Part shown: in pieces, positions 57,219-64,000 of the stretch
How the letters are laid out: the number at the start of each line of letters is the position of its first letter
Position numbering within the stretch: the stretch's first letter is position 1
Assembly (NCBI RefSeq): GCF_003952005.1
Contig: NZ_QXGJ01000002.1
Span: 62,001 to 126,000 of the forward strand
Length of the DNA: 64,000 nt
Origin: Bifidobacterium callimiconis
GTDB taxonomy: Bacteria; Actinomycetota; Actinomycetes; Actinomycetales; Bifidobacteriaceae
Direction of reading: 5' to 3'
Notes under the pieces: model-generated
The model's database searches: none
Seen by the model: the letters and a program-made list of their open reading frames with translations, nothing else
Told to the model about the DNA's origin: nothing
Translations under genes and position numbers: made by a program

Positions 57219-57324
57219 AAAAATCCGCGCCACGCGTGTGGCCTCGGTGCCGCGGAACGTGAAGGCATACAACGGTACGTCGAACGTTCAGCGGCGCCGG
57301 GGACACTCCGTGGCGCGGATTTTT
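57219..57324 (-). repeat. Type-1 palindromic element (copy D), ppgK 3' end
   Basis: Perfect 16-bp outer arms AAAAATCCGCGCCACG (57219-57234) and complement (57309-57324) around a 74-bp core that on the minus strand begins GAGTGTCCCCGGCG like copy B. The minus-strand side ends in a T-run, so the element doubles as a rho-independent terminator for ppgK, whose stop is five bases away. Confidence 0.78.
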
Positions 57325-57328
57325 GCTT

Positions 57329-58087
57329 TTAGAAGGTGGAGGCGTAGTAGCCCGCCCCCACAATTCCCGCGTCGTTGAGGAGCTGGGCGGGGACGATGGG
57401 GGTCTTGATGTCGATGTAGGGGAAGAACTTTTCGTGCTTCTTGCTGACGCCGCCGCCGACGACGAAGATGTCGGGGCTGAAGTAGTGTTCGAGCATGCGG
57501 TAGTACTTGGTGAGTCGCTTGCCCCACTTCTTCCAGGTGAGTTCTTTGGCGGTGCGGACGGAGTCGGCGGTGTACTTTTCGGAGTCGCCCTTGTCGTCGA
57601 GCAGGAGGTGGCCGAGCTCGGTGTTGGGGACGAGGACGCCGTTCATGATGAGGGCGGTGCCGATGCCGGTGCCGAGGGTGGTGGCGATGACGAGGCCGTC
57701 GACGCCTTTGGCGGCGCCGTACTGGGCTTCGGCGAGGCCGGCGGCGTCGGCGTCGTTGACGACGTGGACGGTGCGGCCGGTCTGTTCGCACATGAGTTCG
57801 TTGATGTCGACGCCGACCCAGGACTGGTCGAGGTTGGCCATGAAGTCGAGGGGGCGGCCGGGCTTGATGGGCGCGGGGAAGGCAATGCCGATGGGGGTGC
57901 CGTCTTCGACCTCATAGTGGTCGAGAATCTGCTTGACGATGCCGGCGACGGCGATGGGGGTGGATTCCTCGGGGGTGGGGATGCGGAGTCGCTCGCAGGC
58001 GAACTTGCCTTCCTTGAGGTCTACAGGGGCGCCTTTGATGCCGGATCCACCGATGTCGATGCCGAATGCCTGTGCGGTTTCAATCAT
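57329..58087 (-). CDS. ppgK: Polyphosphate glucokinase
   Basis: 252-residue ROK-type kinase with the phosphate-1 loop AFGIDIGGSGIKGA and adenosine loop TTLGTGIGTAL, plus the catalytic HVVNDADAAG block. Actinobacterial PpgK phosphorylates glucose with polyphosphate or ATP in the cytosol. GGAGAA precedes the ATG at 58087; a longer ORF in the same frame upstream is not used. Followed by two type-1 palindromes. Confidence 0.9.
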   Translation of the reverse strand: MIETAQAFGIDIGGSGIKGAPVDLKEGKFACERLRIPTPEESTPIAVAGIVKQILDHYEVEDGTPIGIAFPAPIKPGRPLDFMANLDQSWVGVDINELMCEQTGRTVHVVNDADAAGLAEAQYGAAKGVDGLVIATTLGTGIGTALIMNGVLVPNTELGHLLLDDKGDSEKYTADSVRTAKELTWKKWGKRLTKYYRMLEHYFSPDIFVVGGGVSKKHEKFFPYIDIKTPIVPAQLLNDAGIVGAGYYASTF

Positions 58088-58200
58088 GTGTTTTCTCCTC
58101 GCCGAGATTGATCGGTTGGCCCGCAATTCGAACCTATATGAACGAATGTACCACCGTCGGGGGTTGTGACGGGCCAACCGGGACGCGTTTTTGCGGTGTG

Positions 58201-59391
58201 TTACGCGTGGCGTGCGGCGAAGACGCGTCTGAGGTTTTCGTGCATGATGATCATGAGGATGAGGATGGCGCCGAGGTAGAAGGGGTAGAGGGTGACGGTG
58301 ATGTGGTTGGCGATGAGGCCGAAGATGGGTGGTGCGCTGAGGCTGCCGGCGTAGGCGCAGGCCATTTGCACGCCGATGACGGCTTGGGATTTGTCGGCAC
58401 CGAAGTAGGCGGGAGTGGAGTGGATGACGCATGGGTAGATGGGCGCGCAGCCGAGTCCGACGACAATGAGGCCGATGAGCGGCATGATGGTGCTGAAGGG
58501 CAGCATCATGAGGATGACGCCGCAGCCGACGAGTGCCTGGCCCATGCGGATCATGGTGTGATCGGGGAAGCGCATGGTGAGGAATCCGCTGACGGCGCGT
58601 CCGGCGGTGATGCCCATGTAGAAGAGGCTGGCCCATGCGGCGGCCTGGTCGGCGTTGATGCCGTGGCCGAGCACCATGTAGCTGGCGGCCCAGAGTCCGG
58701 CAGTGGTTTCGACGGCGCAGTAGCAGAAGAACATGATGAGGATGGATTTGGCGCCGGGGATGGCGAGCACGGCGATGGGTCCGAGGGGTTTGCGGGGTTC
58801 GGTTTCGCGCTGTTCACCGTCGGCCGCCGTGGCGGCGGCATCGTCTCGGGTTTTCCAGAGGGGAAGGCTGATGAGGATGAGTGCGGTGAGCACGACTTGG
58901 AGGATGGAGACCCAGCGGTAGCCGGAGTGCCATCCGTAGCCGCCGGTGAGGGCGTAGTTCATGATGTAGGGGCCTGCGGATGCGCCGATGCCCCACATGC
59001 AGTGCAGCCAGCTCATATGGCGGCTGCTGTAGTGGAGGGCCACGTAGTTGTTGAGGGCGGCGTCCACGGCTCCGGCGCCGAGTCCGTAGGGTATGGCCCA
59101 GAGGCAGAGCACCCAGAACGAGGGGGCGAACGAGAATCCGGCGAGCGCGATGGCGGTGGTGGCGACGCTGAGTGCGGTGACTTTGCCGGCGCCGAGTTTG
59201 AGGGTGAGCCGGTCGCTCATGAGGGCGGAGACGATGGTGCCGGCGCTGATGATCATGGAGATCATGCCGGCGTATGAGACCGGTACGTCGAATTGCGGGT
59301 ACATGACGGGCCATGCCGCGCCGAGTACGGCGTCGGGCAGGCCGAGGCTGATGAACGCCACGTAGATCACGGCGAGCAGCAGGTTGCCCAT
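58201..59391 (-). CDS. MFS sugar transporter (FucP/YbjJ-like)
   Basis: 396-residue twelve-helix major facilitator. The N-terminus (LLAVIYVAFISLGLPDAVLGAAWPVMYPQF) and the mid-protein repeat GITAGRAVSGFLTMRF are typical of fucose/glucose-permease-like FHS transporters. AAGGAG lies before the ATG at 59391. It is followed by ppgK on the same strand (113-bp gap), suggesting import of glucose or a similar hexose that PpgK phosphorylates; this pairing is inference. Confidence 0.85.
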   Translation of the reverse strand: MGNLLLAVIYVAFISLGLPDAVLGAAWPVMYPQFDVPVSYAGMISMIISAGTIVSALMSDRLTLKLGAGKVTALSVATTAIALAGFSFAPSFWVLCLWAIPYGLGAGAVDAALNNYVALHYSSRHMSWLHCMWGIGASAGPYIMNYALTGGYGWHSGYRWVSILQVVLTALILISLPLWKTRDDAAATAADGEQRETEPRKPLGPIAVLAIPGAKSILIMFFCYCAVETTAGLWAASYMVLGHGINADQAAAWASLFYMGITAGRAVSGFLTMRFPDHTMIRMGQALVGCGVILMMLPFSTIMPLIGLIVVGLGCAPIYPCVIHSTPAYFGADKSQAVIGVQMACAYAGSLSAPPIFGLIANHITVTLYPFYLGAILILMIIMHENLRRVFAARHA

Positions 59392-59486
59392 GGTTCTCTC
59401 CTTGTCGGGGCGGGTACATGCCGTTGTCGTTGATCGTTTGTCGTCATGGTCTGACGTTGACCGTGTATGGCGATGCAATCCAGGCA

Positions 59487-59521
59487 TGTACGTTCGTACA
59501 CGTCTAGATTAGAACGTTCTA
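59487..59521 (-). promoter_or_regulatory. Paired palindromes upstream of the MFS gene
   Basis: TGTACGTTCGTACA (59487-59500) and TAGAACGTTCTA (59510-59521), both perfect. The second has the AACGTT centre typical of LacI-family operators. Candidate repressor sites ~100 bp before the transporter start. Confidence 0.4.
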
Positions 59522-59608
59522 TCCATAAGACACGCCGTTAGGCCTACCAAACGGAAGGTAATTTCGGCGGTGCCGGCGACGTCGTTGTCGCCCGCACCGC
59601 CGAATCGA

Positions 59609-61063
59609 CTACTTCAGGCCCAGCCGACCGTCCTTCCACGGGCGGTGCAGCTTGCGGTCGATGCCGCGCAGACGCCACATGCGGTTCTGCGTGTCGACGT
59701 CGCTGAGCAGATAACCCGCCACGAACGGCTTGCGGAATCCTTCGAAGTCCACGCCATGGCCGATTTCTCCATAGGCGCGCATGCACGCCACGTTCGCGAA
59801 TTCCTCGGCCAGCAGTTCATGCCGACGATCGGGGTCCAGCGCGTCGTCGCATTCGATGAGCCACTGACGGATCGAGAACACACCGCGAATACGGCGCTCG
59901 TCGATCAGTTTCATCATCGACTCGATCACGCGCAGACGGTTCGACCAGATCATGTCGCGCAGCACGTCAGCCTCGAATCCGACGAACGTGGTGCCCGACG
60001 CGTCGGCCGCGTCCTCGAGTTCGATCGCGGCCTGCTCCTCCAGCCACTGGAATCCCACGGTACGGTAGGCGGCCAACGCGAGCGCCGCACGCCATGCCAT
60101 GGTGTCGGCGTGGTTCTGCGCCACCTTGGAGGCCACGAACTGGTACGGCTCCTGCAGCGTGGAGTCGGTGAACTCCTCCACGGTGCGCTTGCCCGGACGG
60201 TAGATCGTATGGGCGGTGCGGCGCAGACGCACCACACTCGATTCAGCCACGCGGTGGCAGATCTTAGCGAACTTGGTGGGGTCGAGGCTCGCGCCGCCCA
60301 CCAGGAATCCGTCCACACCGTACCGGTGGATGATCTGCGCGGCGTTGTTCGGGTTCACGGAACCGCCGTAGAGGATGCGTACCTTGGCGGCCACGTCGGC
60401 GCCGAACGTGGCGTTGATGAAGTCACGGATGTCGGCGAGCGCCGATTCGATCACGGTCGGATCGGGCGGAGTGCCGGTGCCGATGCTCCATACGGGCTCG
60501 TAGGCCACGATCACCTTGCACATGTCTTCGGGAGAGAGCAGTCGCACCGCGGAGACGAGCTGGTTGAGCGCATAGTCGATGCCGATGCCGTCGTCGCGGC
60601 CGAGCTTGGTCTCGCCGATGCATACGATGGGCGTCATGCCGCTGTCGAGCACCACGCGCATCTTGCGGTCGATCTTCGCGTCGTCCTCGGGGTGGTAGCG
60701 GCGCTGTTCGGAATGGCCGAGCAGCACGTAGCGGCAGTCGAGCGCGGCGAGCATCTGGGCGCTGATGTCACCGGTGTAGGCGCCGGCGTCGAGTTCGCTC
60801 ACGTTCTGGGCGCCGAAGGACAGTTCGCCGTTCAAGTCGGTCTTGCGGGCCATGTCGCGGATGGCCAGCAGGCTAGTGAACGAGGGCAGTACGCCGATCT
60901 CCACACGGTTGACGACCGTGCCGGTCTCCTCCATGCGTCGGGCCCAGTTCTGACCGGAGCCGGAATATTCCAGCAGCCATTGGCCGGCCTGACGGTGGTC
61001 GAGGTTCATCTTCCAGTTGCCGATGACCATCGGCGTGCGCACCGCGCTGTCGTTGTACTTCAT
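59609..61063 (-). CDS. Triosephosphate isomerase fused to a C-terminal domain
   Basis: 484 residues. Residues 1-~272 are a complete TIM barrel: N16-W-K18-M-N, L-G-H117-S-E, Y-E189-P-V-W, YGGSVNPNNA and DGFLVGGASL, so catalysis of dihydroxyacetone phosphate/glyceraldehyde-3-phosphate interconversion is expected. Residues ~273-484 are an additional, mostly helical domain (KVAQNHADTMAWRAALALAAYRTVGFQWLEEQAAIELED.. SIRQWLIECDDALDPDRR) that I do not recognise and that normal ~250-residue TpiA lacks. No frameshift or linker stop is visible. It is followed by a histidine-phosphatase gene six bases away upstream on the transcript, in one operon. Confidence 0.88.
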   Translation of the reverse strand: MKYNDSAVRTPMVIGNWKMNLDHRQAGQWLLEYSGSGQNWARRMEETGTVVNRVEIGVLPSFTSLLAIRDMARKTDLNGELSFGAQNVSELDAGAYTGDISAQMLAALDCRYVLLGHSEQRRYHPEDDAKIDRKMRVVLDSGMTPIVCIGETKLGRDDGIGIDYALNQLVSAVRLLSPEDMCKVIVAYEPVWSIGTGTPPDPTVIESALADIRDFINATFGADVAAKVRILYGGSVNPNNAAQIIHRYGVDGFLVGGASLDPTKFAKICHRVAESSVVRLRRTAHTIYRPGKRTVEEFTDSTLQEPYQFVASKVAQNHADTMAWRAALALAAYRTVGFQWLEEQAAIELEDAADASGTTFVGFEADVLRDMIWSNRLRVIESMMKLIDERRIRGVFSIRQWLIECDDALDPDRRHELLAEEFANVACMRAYGEIGHGVDFEGFRKPFVAGYLLSDVDTQNRMWRLRGIDRKLHRPWKDGRLGLK

Positions 61064-61069
61064 AGTCGC

Positions 61070-61726
61070 TTACGCACCCCAGTTTTCGATGACGGGCTGA
61101 CCCTTGTGATCGCCGAGCACCACGTAGCGGGCGGTGCCGAGTTCGAATTTGCGTCCTTCCACGGGAGGCAGGTCCACCCATGCCATGGTCACCAGTCGCA
61201 GGATGTGCGAGTGGGCCACGAGCAGCACGTCCTTGCCTTCGTCGGTGATGGCCTTCGCTTCGGCGACGACCTTCTTCGCGCGGGCGAATGCCTCGTCGAG
61301 CGTTTCGCCTTCGGTCAGGTTCACGGTGACCTGCTGGCCGTCGGGAAGGGTTTCGACGCGCTGGGCGCCGAGCGATTCGGGAACGGCCTGGGGGCCGTCG
61401 AGCCAGAGGTTCCATGCGCGGCCGAGCGCTTCGCTGATCTGTCCGCGGGTGCGGCCTTCGGCTCGACCGTAGTCCCATTCCATGAGTTCGTCACGGTATT
61501 CGGCGTCGAATCCGGCGAGTTTGGCGGTTTCGCTGGCGCGCTTGAGCGGCGAGCAGTAGACGGCGGCGAAGGGTTCCGGGTGAGCGGCGCGTACGCGTTC
61601 TCCGGCCTCGATGGCCTGCTGGCGACCGGTTTCGGTCAGCGGCACGTCGGTGCGTCCCGTGTGCTGTCCGGAGACGGCCCAGTAGGTCTGTCCGTGTCGA
61701 AGAAGATACGCTTTTCCTGGCTTCAT
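61070..61726 (-). CDS. Histidine phosphatase, phosphoglycerate-mutase-like
   Basis: 218 residues with the L-R10-H11-G-Q-T phosphohistidine motif, GRTDVPLTETGRQQA, the conserved YCSPLKRASETA block and the second His in LLVAHSHILR. Could be a cofactor-dependent phosphoglycerate mutase or a sugar-phosphate phosphatase; the WxxSGQHTGR segment after the motif is closer to GpmB/phosphatase-type proteins than to canonical GpmA. It lies six bases upstream of the TIM-fusion gene, so both are translated from the same mRNA. Confidence 0.82.
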   Translation of the reverse strand: MKPGKAYLLRHGQTYWAVSGQHTGRTDVPLTETGRQQAIEAGERVRAAHPEPFAAVYCSPLKRASETAKLAGFDAEYRDELMEWDYGRAEGRTRGQISEALGRAWNLWLDGPQAVPESLGAQRVETLPDGQQVTVNLTEGETLDEAFARAKKVVAEAKAITDEGKDVLLVAHSHILRLVTMAWVDLPPVEGRKFELGTARYVVLGDHKGQPVIENWGA

Positions 61727-61914
61727 GATGATGTTGGCTTTCCTGTGATGGTGATGTGGTACTGCTGCGTACGTCTATGATCGGGCGCGACCGCCACGAT
61801 TGGGGATGGCCGCGCCCTTCTCCCATGGGGAGGGGATGTGCGCCGATGGACGTCGTTGCCCTCGGCGCATGATGTGTCGGGGTTGCGGTCGGTGTTCGCG
61901 ATCCGCCGCGGCGG

Positions 61915-62955
61915 TCAGGCCACGACCGGGTCGAGCACCGACTTGTAGTCCACGGCCGTGGCGTGTCCGGCGCTGCCGAGCAGCTGCGCGACCTCGACGA
62001 CCTTGGCGGTCATGGCCTTGCGGCCGGCCGCGTTCCACTTGCGCGGGTCGAAGAACTTCTTGCCTTCGCGGTGGGAACGCTGCTTGCCGTCGGCGGCGAC
62101 GAGGAACGCGTCGATGCCGTTGGTGAACTCGTACTGGGTGTCGGTGTCGACGTTCATCTTGACCACGCCGTCCTTGACCGCGGCACGCACGTCGTCTTCG
62201 GACGAGCCGGAGCCGCCGTGGAACACGTACATGTTGCGCACGCCGGTCTTTTCGGCGATCTCGGAGAGGAGTTCGGGCTTGAGGTGCGGGATAACGGCGG
62301 TGCCGTGCGCGTTGCCGAAGGCCACGGCCAGCAGGTAGTCGTCCTCGTCGAGTCCGGCGTCGGTGAAGGTCTTCTGAATCACGGCCACGTCCTCGGGGGT
62401 GGAGTAGACGGCCTGATCGGCCACGCCGTCCTCCATACCGCCCCACTTGCCGCCGGCCTCGACCTCGAGCACGCCGTCGACGGCCTGGACCATCGGCAGC
62501 AGCTCCTTGATGGTTGCGGCGTTGTCGTGGATCTCGTCGTGGGAGCCGTCGAACATGAACGAGTCGAAGATCTTCTCCTCGCCGGCGTCCTTGAGCTTCT
62601 TGAGCTCCACGAGCAGCGGCTTGAGCCAGGTGTCCACGTAGTCGGCATGGCAGTGATCGGTGTGCAGAATGATCGGCACGTGGTGGCTCTTGCGCAGATC
62701 ACGCATCATACGTCCGATGATGATCGAGCCTTCGACCGGATCACCCTTCGGGCTGGCCTGCTTGGCGCCGCCGATGCTCACCTGCACGAATCCGGCGCTG
62801 TTCGCCTGCTCCAGGCCTTCCATCGCCGCGATGGCGGTATCGAGATTGCTGATGTTGATGGCTGGGTAGGCATATCCCCCATTGTGCGCCTCATCAAGCA
62901 GATGCTTGACTTCGGTGGCCGTCATCGTGAAGGTGCTTCCGGTCGTTTCGCTCAT
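61915..62955 (-). CDS. fba: Class II fructose-bisphosphate aldolase
   Basis: 346-residue zinc-dependent aldolase. Zinc/substrate motifs are ILHTDHCHADYVD, VFHGGSGSSEDDV and NVDTDTQYEFTNG. It condenses or splits fructose-1,6-bisphosphate in the cytosol. The ATG at 62955 with AGAGGA upstream is chosen over an ORF start at 63027. It is followed on the same strand by the histidine phosphatase (188-bp gap) and the TIM fusion, giving a small glycolysis/gluconeogenesis cluster. Confidence 0.93.
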   Translation of the reverse strand: MSETTGSTFTMTATEVKHLLDEAHNGGYAYPAINISNLDTAIAAMEGLEQANSAGFVQVSIGGAKQASPKGDPVEGSIIIGRMMRDLRKSHHVPIILHTDHCHADYVDTWLKPLLVELKKLKDAGEEKIFDSFMFDGSHDEIHDNAATIKELLPMVQAVDGVLEVEAGGKWGGMEDGVADQAVYSTPEDVAVIQKTFTDAGLDEDDYLLAVAFGNAHGTAVIPHLKPELLSEIAEKTGVRNMYVFHGGSGSSEDDVRAAVKDGVVKMNVDTDTQYEFTNGIDAFLVAADGKQRSHREGKKFFDPRKWNAAGRKAMTAKVVEVAQLLGSAGHATAVDYKSVLDPVVA

Positions 62956-63459
62956 ATTCGTCCTCTTTTGGAACCGTGGGAAATGCATTCGAACGGGGGA
63001 TTCCCTTGCGTCCCCGCCATGACCCATGGTCCCACTTTCCGGGAGTAAATTGCAAGCTCATCCGAAGGCAATCGACGACAACGTCCAAAGCTCACATAAT
63101 CAGCACTCAAGAGCTCACAAATACGTTCATGACGGTCGATTTGAACGAAGCAAATAAACATAAAACAGAACAGAATCGCACGACACGCGAACACGAACGC
63201 GATTCCATGTGCGTTTCTGTGCATCATACGGCAAAATCGCACAGAAAAATCAAACATTTCGTGCGCTCAACCCACCCCGACTCCGCTTTCTTGACCATGC
63301 GCCCGTCCTACACGGCTCCACCGCACGCCTCAGCGACCACGATCCCCCGCTCGCGGCCGATCCGTCAGGTGCAGCGTTCCGAACTGGCCGCACGCCGTCA
63401 ATGCAACGCACAATACGCAACGAGGAGGCGGTCCTCGGCATCGGCTCGCATCGGCGTGC
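62956..63459. other. Gene-free upstream region of fba
   Basis: About 500 bp of mixed AT content with no convincing ORF; contains the fba promoter, which I could not place confidently. A repeated word AATCGCAC occurs at ~63173 and ~63234. Confidence 0.4.
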
Positions 63460-63653
63460 ATCAATCTCCAAGTTCTGCAGTAATTCGAGCCCATTGCAGA
63501 CGTCAATCTCCAAGTTCTGAAGTTTCCGATCGCAAGAACCGAAATACGACCGGTGTAATTGGAACGGTCGTATTTCGGATAGACACCCCAGGAACTTCAG
63601 AACTTGGAGATTGATGTCTGCAGAGCCTCATAACCACTTCAGAACTTGGAGAT
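63460..63653. repeat. Symmetrical nested palindrome with four AATCTCCAAGTTCTG units
   Basis: Units at 63463-63477 and 63504-63518 (plus) and two inverted units ending at 63614 and 63653 (the last lacks the final base). The inner pair extends to 30-bp arms (63495-63524 and 63593-63622, one mismatch). At the centre is a perfect 14-bp hairpin CCGAAATACGACCG (63539-63552) / complement (63565-63578) with a 12-nt loop. The whole ~194-bp block is nearly mirror-symmetric and non-coding. Confidence 0.8.
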
Positions 63654-63791
63654 AGCCGCACATCACCGAAGCGACCACCCATGTTTTGCGGTTTTCCGGC
63701 TCCCGTTGCCGAGACTCCGCTGCAGATGCGCCTGACACCTCCTCGGAAACGGACGCATCCGCTCATCCGCGATCGGACGGGCACACCGCAA

Positions 63792-64000
63792 TCACGCCTT
63801 GGCGGCGGTACGCACCTTGGCCGGCTTGACCTCGAGATCCTTGACCTCCACATCGGGCACCTGCTCGGCGCGGGTCATGGCACTCAGCGACCTGATGCGC
63901 AGGGATGCGATCAGGCCGACGCAGGCGAGCACCACGGCGAATGCGAAGCCGAACCGGGAACCGGTGACGAACGCCTGGGCAGAATCGGCACCGGCGGCGA
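63792..64000 (-). CDS. MFS efflux-type transporter, C-terminal end
   Basis: The last ~69 residues of a minus-strand gene whose start is beyond base 64000. One membrane helix (FGFAFAVVLACVGLIASL) preceded by AFVTGSRFG and followed by a charged tail ending TAAKA. This is the usual last helix and tail of 14-helix DHA2 drug-efflux transporters; the family call rests on this short piece only. Confidence 0.5.
   Translation of the reverse strand, partial: AAGADSAQAFVTGSRFGFAFAVVLACVGLIASLRIRSLSAMTRAEQVPDVEVKDLEVKPAKVRTAAKA

Noticed and set aside
61811..61850. Possible degenerate type-2 repeat (CTTCTCCCATGGGGAGGGG) between the histidine phosphatase and fba
   Set aside because: Only the first hairpin is partly recognisable; the GTC..GAC hairpin and GAGGG end are missing.
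63460..63653. CRISPR array interpretation of the AATCTCCAAGTTCTG units
   Set aside because: Units are inverted, few and unevenly spaced, and no cas genes are present.

Overview
The window looks like a chromosomal segment of a Bifidobacterium (Actinobacteria). The DNA is GC-rich. The enlarged NAD-dependent DNA ligase, the polyphosphate glucokinase, the LacI/ROK-dominated sugar regulation and several apparently leaderless genes all fit that genus. The genus call is an inference from gene content and no species is claimed.

About two thirds of the window (1 to ~42.6 kb) is a carbohydrate-utilisation island aimed at pectin, rhamnogalacturonan and related acidic plant glycans. Segment 1 (1-13.8 kb) has a GPH-type transporter, a GH105 unsaturated-uronyl hydrolase, a dehydrogenase/isomerase pair resembling DhuD/DhuI (unsaturated uronate to 2-keto-3-deoxygluconate, KDG), a GH28 exo-polygalacturonase-like enzyme and a second GPH transporter. 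It ends in a tightly coupled run of esterases: acetylesterase, rhamnogalacturonan-acetylesterase-like SGNH protein, pectin methylesterase, alpha/beta hydrolase and a second SGNH protein. None of these enzymes shows a signal peptide, so the pathway appears to work on imported esterified and unsaturated oligosaccharides, i.e. a scavenger lifestyle. Segment 2 (13.8-15.0 kb) is an AT-richer islet with a DUF559/PD-(D/E)XK-like nuclease gene bracketed by four near-identical hairpins. Segment 3 (15-25.5 kb) holds two paralogous sugar isomerase/epimerase-like TIM-barrel genes around an AraC regulator, a second GH105, two more GPH transporters, an HTH-less LacI protein next to a full LacI repressor, and an L-rhamnose mutarotase. 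Segment 4 (25.8-37 kb) is a CUT1 ABC transporter (binding protein plus two permeases) with a GH115-like enzyme, a second GH28, a YesL-like membrane protein, its own LacI regulator and a GH43 enzyme resembling exo-beta-1,3-galactanases. Segment 5 (37.2-42.6 kb) has tRNA-Thr(GGU), a small orphan gene, a LacI regulator, altronate dehydratase (uxaA) and tagaturonate reductase (uxaB). The unsaturated-uronate and galacturonate branches both end at KDG. The KDG kinase, KDPG aldolase, uronate isomerase and transporter ATPase are not in the window.

The remainder (42.8-64 kb) looks like ordinary bifidobacterial chromosome: mrp, alpha-galactosidase (GH36), a ROK repressor, ligA, a very large orphan protein, an orphan polytopic membrane protein with a probable leaderless start, ppgK, an MFS sugar transporter, a triosephosphate isomerase carrying a ~210-residue extra C-terminal domain, a histidine phosphatase, class II fructose-bisphosphate aldolase and the end of an MFS efflux gene.

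Intergenic regions are rich in palindromes: (i) a family of ~107-bp hairpin elements sharing a 73-74 bp core with gene-specific outer arms; (ii) a widespread two-hairpin repeat (CTCCCTC..AGCTGTC..GACTGAGGG type); (iii) the four DUF559-flanking hairpins; (iv) two elaborate nested palindromes at ~4.1 kb and ~63.5 kb. Two candidate operator families are visible: direct repeats TTGCS-N5-TTGCS before pectin/uronate genes, and TTTTGCAA boxes before the ABC/YesL/LacI/GH43 genes.
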